Below are positions 53,343 through 62,338 of a DNA stretch of 64,000 bases, piece after piece. Location of the stretch: positions 10,036 to 74,035 of the forward strand of contig CAJUTQ010000096.1 in the NCBI GenBank assembly GCA_910589265.1, written 5' to 3'. The notes under the pieces were generated by a model. That model did no database searches. It worked only from the letters and a program-made list of their open reading frames with translations, and was not told the DNA's origin. The translations under genes were made by a program, and so were the position numbers. Source of the DNA: an uncultured Lachnospiraceae bacterium. GTDB taxonomy: Bacteria; Bacillota; Clostridia; Lachnospirales; Lachnospiraceae. The number at the start of each line of letters is the position of its first letter. Within the stretch, counting starts at the first letter, position 1.

Positions 53343-55088
53343 TTGGATAGTCAAAAAATAGAAAATTTGTTAAATTTGGCCATGGAGGCTACAGAGGAAG
53401 AGAGGGAGAAATCAGGGGAGCTAGAAGTTGGATTTAACCAGCTGGAAGAGACATGGGATATAATTGTAAAATATCATGGAGATTTATTACAAGTATTAGG
53501 AGAGGGAATCCAGGCAGAGCTGCTCATGGGAAACTATGCCATACTCACTGTTCCAGAAAGCAGGTTAAATTCCATTTCCCAGCTCTCAGAAGTGGAATAT
53601 ATTGAAAAGCCAAAAAGACTTTATTTTGCTTTAAACCAGGGAAAAAGGGCTTCCTGCATTCCTGAAGTACAGGTGGAATCTCCTTATTTAAAAGGAGAGG
53701 GTGTCATTGTGGGAATTATTGATTCAGGCATTGATTATTTCCATAATGATTTTCGTAAAGAAGATGGAAGCACGAGAATTTTAGCTCTATGGGATCAGAC
53801 GGTAGCGCCGGATCCAGAAAAAGGGTGGAATCCACCCCAAGGCTCTTATTTGGGAACAGAATTTACCAAGGAGAAAATTAATCAGGCTTTGGAGGAAAAG
53901 ACAAGGGCAGCTGCCTATGAGATTGTGCCTAGCAGAGACTTGTCTGGTCATGGGACAGCGGTGGCTGGAATTGCAGCTGGAAATGGAAGAGAATCGAGGG
54001 GAACTTACAGAGGAGTTGCACCAGAGAGCAGCCTTCTTGTAGTAAAGTTAGGGAATCCCGGCCCCAATTCTTTTCCAAAAACAACAGAACTTATGCGGGC
54101 TCTCAACTATGTGATAAAGAAGGCATTGGAGCTAGAAATGCCTGTGTCTATTAATTTAAGTTTTGGAAATACTTATGGATCCCATACAGGAACTTCCCTT
54201 ATAGAAACATACATCAACAATATATCGAATATATGGAAGAATGTAATCTGCATAGGCTCGGGAAATGAAGGGGCATCGGGAGGACATGTAGGAGGGAAGC
54301 TTACAAGAAGAAGAGATGTGGAATTAGTTGTAAGCCCTTATGAAGATGCTTTCAGTGTACAAATATGGAAGAACTATACGGATGAAATTGGAATTATGGT
54401 TATTGCTCCCAATGGCGAGGAGCTAGCTATAACAAAAAATATAAGTCTGCCATTTCGAGCCAGCCTTCTAGGCGTAGAATTATTAATTTACTATGGAGAG
54501 CCTTCTCCCTATTCTGGAGATCAGGAAATCTACATTGATTTTCTTCCAAAGGATCAGTATATAACAAGCGGGATATGGAAGATACGTCTGGAGCCAGTTC
54601 AAATTGTGGAGGGAAGCTATCGATTATATTTACCTAGTGAGAATTCCCTTCAAACGGGAACTCGGTTTTTATTGCCAACCTCTGATATGTCTTTCACAAT
54701 TCCCTCTACTGCTGCAAATGCTATTACAGTAGGAGCTTATAACAGCCTATATGAATCCTATGCAGATTTTTCAGGAAGAGGTTATGTGGGGATGGAGGGA
54801 ATGAGCAAACCAGATTTGGTGGCCCCAGGAGTGAACATTATGTCCACAAAAAGTCAAGGACGTTATGAGTCAGTAACAGGCACTTCTTTTGCCACTCCCT
54901 TTGTCACAGGGGGGGCTGCTCTTTTAATGGAGTGGGGAATTGTCAGGGGAAACGACCCATTTCTATATGGGGAAAAGGTGAAGGCATATTTGAGAAAAGG
55001 AGCGAGGCCTCTGCCAGGATTCACAGAGTATCCTAATCCCCAGGTGGGGTATGGTGCAATGTGCTTAGCCTCAAGTCTTCCGACTTGA
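53343..55088 (+). CDS. S8 family subtilisin-like serine peptidase (Csp-like), altered C-terminus
   Basis: A protein of 581 residues resembling clostridial germination proteases of the Csp group: a short prodomain (residues about 1-95) and a catalytic domain interrupted by a jelly-roll-like insertion (about 330-470). The triad is complete: VGIIDSGIDYFHNDF (Asp), SGHGTAVAGIAAGNG (His) and VTGTSFATPFVTGGAA (Ser), so it is not a pseudoprotease. There is no signal peptide. The start is TTG with an AGAGGA site. The last five residues (SSLPT) come from a palindrome inserted near the end of the gene; without it the frame would end with RDSLPI. A spore-germination role is inferred from family resemblance. 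Confidence 0.88.
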   Translation: MDSQKIENLLNLAMEATEEEREKSGELEVGFNQLEETWDIIVKYHGDLLQVLGEGIQAELLMGNYAILTVPESRLNSISQLSEVEYIEKPKRLYFALNQGKRASCIPEVQVESPYLKGEGVIVGIIDSGIDYFHNDFRKEDGSTRILALWDQTVAPDPEKGWNPPQGSYLGTEFTKEKINQALEEKTRAAAYEIVPSRDLSGHGTAVAGIAAGNGRESRGTYRGVAPESSLLVVKLGNPGPNSFPKTTELMRALNYVIKKALELEMPVSINLSFGNTYGSHTGTSLIETYINNISNIWKNVICIGSGNEGASGGHVGGKLTRRRDVELVVSPYEDAFSVQIWKNYTDEIGIMVIAPNGEELAITKNISLPFRASLLGVELLIYYGEPSPYSGDQEIYIDFLPKDQYITSGIWKIRLEPVQIVEGSYRLYLPSENSLQTGTRFLLPTSDMSFTIPSTAANAITVGAYNSLYESYADFSGRGYVGMEGMSKPDLVAPGVNIMSTKSQGRYESVTGTSFATPFVTGGAALLMEWGIVRGNDPFLYGEKVKAYLRKGARPLPGFTEYPNPQVGYGAMCLASSLPT

Positions 55089-55091
55089 GGC
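55068..55091. repeat. 24-base palindrome inserted in the 3' end of the subtilisin gene
   Basis: GCCTCAAGTC-TTCC-GACTTGAGGC has perfect 10-base arms. The related tail at 58985-59104 lacks it: there, the bases after the shared TGTG run straight into GGGATAGT. In the intact gene GGGATAGT resumes at 55092, immediately after the palindrome. The palindrome also provides the TGA that now ends the protein. No T tract follows, so it is not a classical terminator. Confidence 0.8.
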
Positions 55092-55327
55092 GGGATAGTC
55101 TGCCTATATAATTGCTAAATTTAGAAAAATTCAGTATATAAAGGCAGCTGACTTATGTTCTGCTATATATCATTAAGTAAGAAGGATGAAATTGTTTTAA
55201 CTTAATGTTTCTTTTAAAGAGGATAAGAGAAAAAAGTGATCAAAATTGCTTTATGGTAATCAAATTTTTTAACTTGAGATATGCTGGAAGATATAATTAG
55301 AATATATTATCTGAAATGGGTTTGATT

Positions 55328-56562
55328 ATGCAAGCAGAAGTATTAAAAAAATTGGTTTTTGATATACAGAAATTGAAAACAGAAAAACAGACAGTTGAAT
55401 TAAAGTCTGCTGAAAAAGGTTGTCCAACCAAGATGAAGGGGTCGTTATTATTTTTGGCGTTGATGAAAATGATAAATATAAAATAAAAGGAGTTTATGAT
55501 TCACAGGATTTACAGAAGAAGGTAACAGAGCAGTGCAAACAGATGGAGCCAATGAGTGAATATGAGGTGTATAGTTATAAGGCTTTTCGTAAAAGAATTC
55601 GTGATGATATTCGTACAGTAGATGAAGCAAAATTACAGCTTTTGGATGAAAAGCGTTTAAATGATTATTTGACTATGGTAAAACAGGAGAGAAGGAATCT
55701 TTCGAAAAATGTATCGAATGAAGAAATCTTGGAATGGATGGCAGTTACGGCATGTAATGTTCCTACATTGGCTGGGATAATGACGCTTTCTAAATATCCT
55801 CAAACATATTTTCCCCAGCTCTGCATTACTGCAGTATGTTTACTTGGAACGGAGATGGGAACAGTAGGAGAAAGTGGAGAACGCTTTATTGATAACAAGC
55901 GGATTACAGGTGCAATACCAGATATGCTGGAAGAAGCAGTTGAATTTGTACGAAAAAATAGTCGAAATAAGACGATTAGAGATCATAATGGGAAGAGAAA
56001 GGATAAACCGGAATATCTAATTAAAGCAGTTAGAGAAGTGATTTTAAATGCATTAGTGCATTGCGATTATAGTCTGCATACGGAAAATACACCCATTCGT
56101 ATTGAAATGTATCGAGATCGTATGGAAGTTATCAAGAGCGGCGGATTATATGGAAAGATTTCTATTGATGTGTTAGGGAAGGTAGATCCAGAGACAAGAA
56201 ATGCTGCACTTGCCAATATGTTAGAATTATTGAAAATTACTGAAAATCGTTATTCCGGAATTCCAACAATACGATCAGAGCTTATTCAAGCAGGGTTGCC
56301 AGTGCCAATTTTTTCAGTTGTTCATGGAGAGTTTAAAGTTGTTATGAAGAATGACTGTTATAAAGAAAATACAACATCAGAAAAAGCGATTTTAGATTTT
56401 TGTTCAATACCTAGATCAAGGTCCGAATTAATTGAATTTACGGGTAAATCTCATACTTATACGATGATTAATCTAGTGGCACCGCTTTTGAGTGCGGGTA
56501 AACTAAAAATGACATTACCAGATAAGCCTAAAAGCTCTAAGCAGAGGTATATAAAAGCATAA
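55328..56562 (+). pseudogene. AlbA_2-type ATP-binding/regulatory protein, broken by a short deletion
   Basis: Two frames together encode one protein. ATG at 55328 gives the N-terminus (EKQTVELKSAEKGCP), as in AlbA_2 (divergent AAA-4) proteins. The continuation SNQDEGVVIIFGVDEND is in another frame from about 55423. The roughly 12 residues that normally join GCP to FSNQDEG are missing, so a deletion of a few tens of bases shifted the frame. The rest is intact: GHKL-like ATPase segment (AVREVILNALVHCDYS) and a C-terminal winged helix ending KLKMTLPDKPKSSKQRYI. A shortened protein from 55420 (380 residues) would lack the AlbA_2 core. Confidence 0.75.
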
Positions 56563-56720
56563 TAAAGAAAATAACGATGGACGTGGTGTAGAAAATCTTG
56601 TTGCAATTCCTATTAGGGCAGTGATAGTAAAGTAGATTATAGTTGGAATATTATAATATTCTAAACAAAGCAAATAAGGTATCTCCCAAACAAGAGGAAA
56701 AGCAAAAAATATATAGTTAA

Positions 56721-57832
56721 GAAAAAGTAGTAGAAAAGACTGGTGAGATAGTATTAGGAGCTGTTATCAACAAACTTAATGGGTATAAAAATAAAAAAGA
56801 ATGGAGCAAACTTTTTATTGATGTAGGAGAATTCTTTTTGAAATAGGTAGAGGGCGGAGATAATATTGTTGAAGATATGTGGGCTCTTTTATCCAGAGAG
56901 AATATGAAAGAATTGGCAAAGAAAACGGATGAAGGAAGTAGATATTTATTAAAAGGCGCTTTGCATAGAGAGATAAGAAGTTTGATATTGCGATATGAGA
57001 TTCCGACACAGGAGGCAGAGTTATATAGTTCTCACTTTATGACAGTTATTATGCATGAATGAGAGAAAGAAGCTCTAACAATATATCAAAAGGCATATTT
57101 GGGAGAATGAAGAGAACAAGAAGAAAAGCAGTTGGCAGAGATTAAGAAACCAATTAGCTTAGTAAATACACAATTGCGAGAAATTCAAAGTAGAAAAGTT
57201 GAAGTGTATTCTATGGATCAACAAGAAATTGAATTGGCAAAACAAACAGCGAATACTAGCCTTAATCTGTCTTTTTTTGAGATGGATGAAGTTTTTAAAG
57301 AAGCTTTTGAAGAACGTATTGGCGATGGATGCATTTACGTTTCAGGTCAATGTAAAGAGGAGACAATTTATTGTGTATTGAATGAATTGCGTAGATGGAA
57401 TACAGGAAAAGTAATCTTTGTTGCAAGGAAGAAGATTGGCAAAATCTCAGACAGGCGAATGAAGAGAATACAGAACTAGGAGGGAAAATTTTAATTCCAT
57501 GGTTTAATGTTGAACAAATATATGCTATTCCAAATAACATAAATATTGTTGTATATGGAGAAGAGGAATAATGTGTAGGTAAAGAGTTTATTAAAGTTAG
57601 AAAAAGAAGTACAATAGTAAAAAAATTAGAAGAAGTAGGATTGACTTATGAAGTAGCTTATGCAATGGTGGAAGGGGAAGAAAATTTAATTATTCCCCTC
57701 TATTTGTGTGGACAATGGACGAAAGTAGAAGGAGATCAGGTTGTATTAGAGAAATTATGTGGGCATAAGTATGAGCAAATAATTGAGGATATAAAACCAT
57801 ATATGAGAGGAGCTACTTTTCATAAGGTTTAA
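56721..57832 (+). pseudogene. Decayed large gene, perhaps a conflict-system NTPase
   Basis: One frame runs from 56721 to 57479 interrupted by three stop codons (near 56844, 57060 and 57105). The reading then shifts frame near 57430 (NLRQANEENTELGGKILIPW) and again at about 57572 (VGLTYEVAYAMVEGEE). Joined, this gives about 360 protein-like residues, with stretches such as NKKEWSKLFIDVGEFF, KVEVYSMDQQEIELAKQ and ILIPWFNVEQIYAIPNN. The style recalls the region around the NTPase of STAND-type defence proteins, but I see no Walker motif and cannot name the family. It is certainly non-functional as one gene. Confidence 0.5.
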
Positions 57833-57841
57833 AATACATGG

Positions 57842-58485
57842 TGGAGTTGTGTACCATTTAGATAGTGTAGAAAATGCAGGGGATTATCTTGATAACAAAG
57901 TTGTAATCGGGGATAAGCTCTGGACGAGTTATGTGAATTGCGTGTTATACAATGCCAAAAGCTGAGAAGTTTGTGCTTCAGGATAGTTTATCGTTGATTG
58001 AAAAACTTAAAAATATGTTTGAACTGGATAAAATTCTAAGTAAAATACATAAAAAGGGCATGGCGCATAGAGATTTAAAGCCTGAAAACTTATTAACTTT
58101 TAATGAGAGAATATATTTGGCTGATTACGGCTTAGTATGGATTTCTGGTGAAGAATCAATTATGCACCAAACTGAATGATTAGGTCTAATAAAGATTAGG
58201 CCGCCAGAGTTAGAAGCGATGGAAGAACTTTGGCAATGTGACTATAAAAATCAGATGAATATTTGTTTTCAAAAGTTATGTGGATGTATATAAATGAAAA
58301 TAATCCTGGTAACTTCAGATATAGAAGCATATGAGACTGGAGAAAAGATTTATATATTTTTGCATGATATGATTCCTTGTATAAGAGTAAAAATTAAAAA
58401 AGAGGAGAAATGGTATGATCTTTGTCCTTATTCTGTTAAAATGCTTCAAGAAAAATTATTTTGGAATAATGTCAAAGTACAATAA
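57842..58485 (+). pseudogene. Decayed eukaryotic-like Ser/Thr protein kinase
   Basis: Kinase motifs are visible across frames: AHRDLKPENLL (catalytic loop), IYLADYGLVW (DFG equivalent, here DYG), IRPPELE (activation segment end) and, after a frameshift, DEYLFSKVMWMYI (subdomain IX). A downstream segment (IEAYETGEKIYIFLHD, CIRVKIKKEEKWYDLCPYSV) ends at 58485 and may be its C-terminal domain or a separate gene. The N-lobe is poorly preserved near 57842-57950. Frameshifts and a TGA at about 58177 make it inactive. Unlike Hanks kinases of the PrkC type there is no sign of a membrane helix or PASTA repeats. Confidence 0.7.
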
Positions 58486-58984
58486 GTGGTAAAAATTCTA
58501 TGATATGAGGACAATAGAAAGTTGTAAATCCAGACCATAAAATTGAGATATTGCTAATACATTTTTTAGAGTAGGATAGAGACATGTGAAGTGTGACCAC
58601 AATATGAAATTCAGAAGCGAAAGCTCAATACAGAAATATGCTTTATATAAAAATTAGATAGATGATAACATACACACTTAGTGAGCAAGTTAAGTGTGCA
58701 TGTTGTAATAAGAATTAAGAGAATTATTGAATGGGGAGAAATGCCTTGGTTAAGATGACCAAAAAAATGAACATGATAATAGATACATAGATGGTATAGA
58801 GAAAAAACAGAATGTTCACAACATATTTTTGATTTTTGTTAGGTACTTACAAACAATTTTTTGTGCAAAATGGCAAAATTTTGTATCATGTTTTTCAAGG
58901 TTAGGGGAAAGATGTATTGGTGTTGCTTATAAAGAAATCTAAAAAAATATAAAAAATTGTTAGCCTTACTTGACAGCACCATAG
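58486..58984. other. Non-coding decayed stretch with one long inverted repeat
   Basis: About 500 AT-rich bases with no supportable gene. An inverted repeat at 58667-58704 has 14-base arms with one mismatch (AACATACACACTTA and TAAGTGTGCATGTT) around 10 bases. It could be a terminator remnant or mobile-element end. The right edge abuts the subtilisin-like tail. Confidence 0.5.
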
Positions 58985-59104
58985 GGGGAAAAGGTGAAGG
59001 CATATTTGAGAAGAGGAGCGAGGCATCTGCCAGGATTCACAGAGTATCCTAATCCCCAGGTGGGGTATGGGGCGCTGTGTGTGAGGGATAGTATACTGGT
59101 ATAA
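58985..59104 (+). pseudogene. 3' end of a second Csp-like subtilisin gene
   Basis: 120 bases closely match 54969-55063 plus the bases after the palindrome: GEKVKAYLRR, then PGFTEYPNPQVGYGALC and RDSILV with a stop. Several substitutions separate the two copies (for example RP against RH before LPGF), so this is a diverged paralogue rather than a fresh target duplication. The remaining roughly 1.6 kb of this gene is absent. Confidence 0.85.
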
Positions 59105-60044
59105 AGAAATAGTTGATGTATTGAAAGAAACAATAGTTTGGTAGTATGAGATATAGAAAAAGTCTGTTATAATTAGAAAAAAATATAAAGAATAATGCTA
59201 AGAAGAAATAAATTTTTTCTTATAGAAAAAAAGGTATGGTTTAAAGTAGCTTTGTGTCAAACTTATTGGAGTAAAAGATGCTTTGATGGTGGCATATAAG
59301 ATTGGAAAATGTTATTCAAAGAACAGAGGATTAATTTTGGAATAATGAACAGAGGTTAAATTATTGTGCTAAATACAGCTGCAGTTATAGAAGCAGGAAT
59401 TGAGCGATGGCTTTAGGAGTTGCAAAAGCTGGTTTTCAAGTAACGGATGTTTTTATAAGAGATAAGAAAGCAGTGGGTATTTATAAGAATAATATCGAAG
59501 GCAGAATATATGAAAGTGGTTTGATGTAACTGTCACCGGAAGAGATTCCAGACATCATTAAGCGGAAAAATCCTCGAACATTGTGAAAGGCATTACGCAG
59601 AGTGACGATTACTATTTTCAGGAAGGGACAGATGAAAATGCCTTTGCTGCTATACGGGGAAGCATTCGGGAAATGGATTCTTTGTTTATTGGTGTTTATT
59701 GGATAAAGATATTTTAGAGTTGATAGATACTAAAGGAGGGAACGAGGTGCATTGGTAGGGACAATGTTAGATGATTTAAATAGTAGATGAAAGATTTTTG
59801 AAAATAAGAGGAGAGAGGTATTATCATAGCATTTGCAAATGCTGATAGTGGAGCGGTAAGTATTTTTTGAGAATCATATATAGGGCTATATGGGGGTATA
59901 CAAGAAAGAGAAGATATTATGGAACTCAAAAATATAATGGAAGTAATATAGAGATGTTTAGAGTAGAGGCAAAGGCAGGAATAGGCTACTACATAAGTTT
60001 ATTGTAAAGATATTAATGTAGATTTGGATGAAGGTGAGAGTCAA
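59105..60044. other. Decayed sequence without an intact gene
   Basis: About 940 bases. Short coding-like pieces occur in shifting frames, for example GVAKAGFQVTDVFIRDKKAVG (59417-59479), SDDYYFQEGTDENAFAAIRG (about 59600) and IIIAFANADSGAV (about 59820). The last resembles AlbA_2-type segments. None has an intact start, length or frame. The interval looks like several overlapping gene remnants. Confidence 0.5.
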
Positions 60045-61523
60045 ATGACAGAAGCTGAAGTTTTAGAATTAATCAAAAATGGTGAAAGTATCACTGTAGA
60101 ATTAAAAAAATCTACACATGAAATTACAAAAGATGTTTATGATACAGTTTGTTCATTTGCTAATCGGGATGGTGGGCATATTTTTCTTGGCATAAAGGAT
60201 AACGGAGTAATTATAGGAATTGCACCAGAAGCAGTGGATCAGATGAAAAAAGATTTTGTTACTGCGGTCAACAATTCAAATAAAATATATCCCCCTATGT
60301 ATTTGACTCCGGAAGAAATAGAAATAGAAGGACGCATTATCCTTCATATATATGTGCCTGTAGGTACACAGGTTTGTAGACATAATGGAAAAATATTTGA
60401 CCGCAGTCACGAAGCAGATTTAGATATTACGAACAATTCGGATGCAGTTTATCGTTTATATGCCAGAAAGCAAGATAGTTATTATGTAAATAAGATTACA
60501 GGATTTGGGTTGTCAGATCTGCGTACTAGTCTAATTGAGAGGGCGAGAAAAATGAGCCGTATTCGAAATATGAATCATCCATGGCTGACTATGGGAGATG
60601 AGGAGCTTCTTCGTAGTGCAGGTTTGATTTTAAAAGATGATGAAAAGCATAAGGAAGGAATTACTCTTGCAGCGATACTTTTATTTGGGAAAGATATGAC
60701 GATAATGTCTGCTCTTCCACAACATAAAACAGATGCGATTTTTCGTGTGGAGAATGTAGATCGTTATGATGACAGGGATGTCATTATAACAAATTTATTT
60801 GATACGTATGACCGGTTAATGGAATTTGGAAAGAAACATTTAAGTGATCCTTTTATATTGGAAGGCATAAACAGTGTTAGCGCCAGAGATAAAATTCTTC
60901 GGGAGATATTTTCTAATCTGTTGGCACATCGTGATTACTCATCTGCTTATGTTGCAAAGTTTGTTATTGAAAAGCAGTATATGTATACAGAAAATGCTAA
61001 TCGGGCCCATGGGCATGGTATGCTTGAATTATCAAGTTTTCAGCCATTTTCTAAAAATCCAGTTATTTCTAAGGTGTTTCGTGAGACATCACTGGCAGAT
61101 GAACTCGGGTCTGGAATGAGGAATACTTATAAATATACAAAGCTATATTCAGGAGGAACGCCTGAATTTATAGAAGGAAATGTGTTTAAGACAATGATTC
61201 CATTAACTGCTGTTTCTGTTGGAAAAGTTGGGCCATCTCACAAAAACTTAGTCACTGACCAAGTCACTGACCAAGTTACTGACCAAGTTAACAGGCATGG
61301 AACAGGTATAGAACAGGATGTTTCACAACAGATTCTTAATTTTTGCCAGGCAGAAAGAAGTAAAAAAGAAATATGTGAATACATGGGATATAGAAACAGG
61401 ACATTTTTTACCAGAAAATATCTGTTTCCGCTTATCCAGGAAGGAAAGCTACAGATGACGCAGCCAGATAAGCCAAATAGTAGAAATCAAAAATATATTG
61501 CAGTAAAATATGAAAAGGGATAA
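60045..61523 (+). CDS. AlbA_2-type ATP-binding transcriptional regulator-like protein, intact
   Basis: A protein of 492 residues. An N-terminal AlbA_2 domain (ESITVELKKSTHEI, VCSFANRDGGHIFLGIKDNG) is followed by a GHKL-like helicase-associated region (REIFSNLLAHRDYSS, RANGHG-like NRAHGHGM). A C-terminal winged helix (YMGYRNRTFFTRKYLFPLIQEGKLQMT) follows a VTDQ tandem repeat. The C-terminus (MTQPDKPNSRNQKYI) is clearly related to that of the broken gene at 55328 (MTLPDKPKSSKQRYI). The ATG at 60045 has an AAGGTGAG site. Members are common in mobile and defence regions; the function is not established. Confidence 0.85.
   Translation: MTEAEVLELIKNGESITVELKKSTHEITKDVYDTVCSFANRDGGHIFLGIKDNGVIIGIAPEAVDQMKKDFVTAVNNSNKIYPPMYLTPEEIEIEGRIILHIYVPVGTQVCRHNGKIFDRSHEADLDITNNSDAVYRLYARKQDSYYVNKITGFGLSDLRTSLIERARKMSRIRNMNHPWLTMGDEELLRSAGLILKDDEKHKEGITLAAILLFGKDMTIMSALPQHKTDAIFRVENVDRYDDRDVIITNLFDTYDRLMEFGKKHLSDPFILEGINSVSARDKILREIFSNLLAHRDYSSAYVAKFVIEKQYMYTENANRAHGHGMLELSSFQPFSKNPVISKVFRETSLADELGSGMRNTYKYTKLYSGGTPEFIEGNVFKTMIPLTAVSVGKVGPSHKNLVTDQVTDQVTDQVNRHGTGIEQDVSQQILNFCQAERSKKEICEYMGYRNRTFFTRKYLFPLIQEGKLQMTQPDKPNSRNQKYIAVKYEKG
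61251..61286 (+). repeat. Three tandem 12-base units encoding VTDQ
   Basis: GTCACTGACCAA, GTCACTGACCAA and GTTACTGACCAA follow one another in frame inside the AlbA_2-type gene, between the ATPase-like part and the winged helix. Near-identical units of a multiple of three bases can vary in number by slippage without breaking the frame. Confidence 0.9.
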
Positions 61524-61548
61524 ATAACAGATCTTCTATGATAATGAT

Positions 61549-61580
61549 GGGCGAAAGGTTTGAGAATAAGCTTTTCGCCC
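61549..61580 (+). terminator. Hairpin after the AlbA_2-type gene
   Basis: GGGCGAAA pairs with TTTCGCCC around a 16-base loop, 26 bases after the stop. The tail is CTGCTTTC, a weak T tract. Confidence 0.5.
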
Positions 61581-61653
61581 CTGCTTTCTATATATCAGTG
61601 ATAGATGGGCATGTCAAGAAAGACTGGCTGACGCCAGCCAGACGGTTCTTTCC

Positions 61654-62338
61654 TTATTCTGTAAGACGCCCTTCATACATGCTCCCCCATTTCCCATAGA
61701 CCTGCGCCCAGTTTCTTATCGGCATCGTCCATTTTTTCGTAGCTTCAAAAGTTGTCAGGAACAGCGTCTTCAATAGGGCTGTATTGCTTGGAAATACGCT
61801 TTGCTGGGTGGAGTTTCCGATAGGTGGAATGGAGGGATTCGATCCCATTGGTCGTGTATATGCCCTTTCTGGCAGTTGCGGAAAATGGGAAGTTCGGGGA
61901 AATGGCATCCCGGTTATCCTTCCAACGTTTCATGGAATTCGAATATTTCGGCATCCATTTCTCACTCACCCGTTCCAGATCATCCAGGGTCTTTTTCGCA
62001 TCGGCCCCCTGATAGATCGTTTTTAAATCCGAAGCAAAGATATTTTTGTCTTTGCATGGAACATATTTCAGGGTATTCCTGACCTGGTGGACGATACAGC
62101 ACTAGTATTCTGTTTTCGGGAATATTGTACCAACCGCTTCCTTCATTCCACTAAGGCCATCGGCACATAGAATCCAGATGGCCTTTACCCCGCAGTTTTT
62201 CCGTTCATTCAATACAGACAGCCAGTCTTTTGAATTTTTCTTGTCATCAATACTGATTGTCAGCACTTCTTTGGGGCCTTAGGTATGGATGCCTCCAATC
62301 CATAACTGCTGTTTCCCTGGTTTCTTTTCTCTTGCCAT
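61654..62338 (-). pseudogene. IS256-family (mutator-type) transposase, internally deleted and frameshifted
   Basis: The start (MAREKKPGKQQL) sits behind an AGGAGG site on the minus strand, but after 19 codons the frame meets TAA. The sequence continues with later parts of the transposase: LTISIDDKKNSKDWLSVLNE, LCADGLSGMKEAVG (second catalytic aspartate) and GIYTTNGIESLHSTYRK (catalytic glutamate). The region with the first aspartate is missing. A TAG near 62103 and a frameshift near 61750 (two frames covering 61654-61908 and 61745-61969) complete the inactivation. An intact member is about 400 residues. A CTGGCTG/CAGCCAG hairpin lies just beyond its stop at 61623-61640. Confidence 0.88.

Noticed and set aside
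61251..61286. Short tandem units considered as a CRISPR array
   Set aside because: The units are 12 bases without spacers and encode an in-frame VTDQ repeat. No cas genes are present anywhere in the window.
61784..62082. Overlapping plus-strand frames of 60-90 codons
   Set aside because: They are antisense to the transposase remnant, whose minus-strand motifs are clear.
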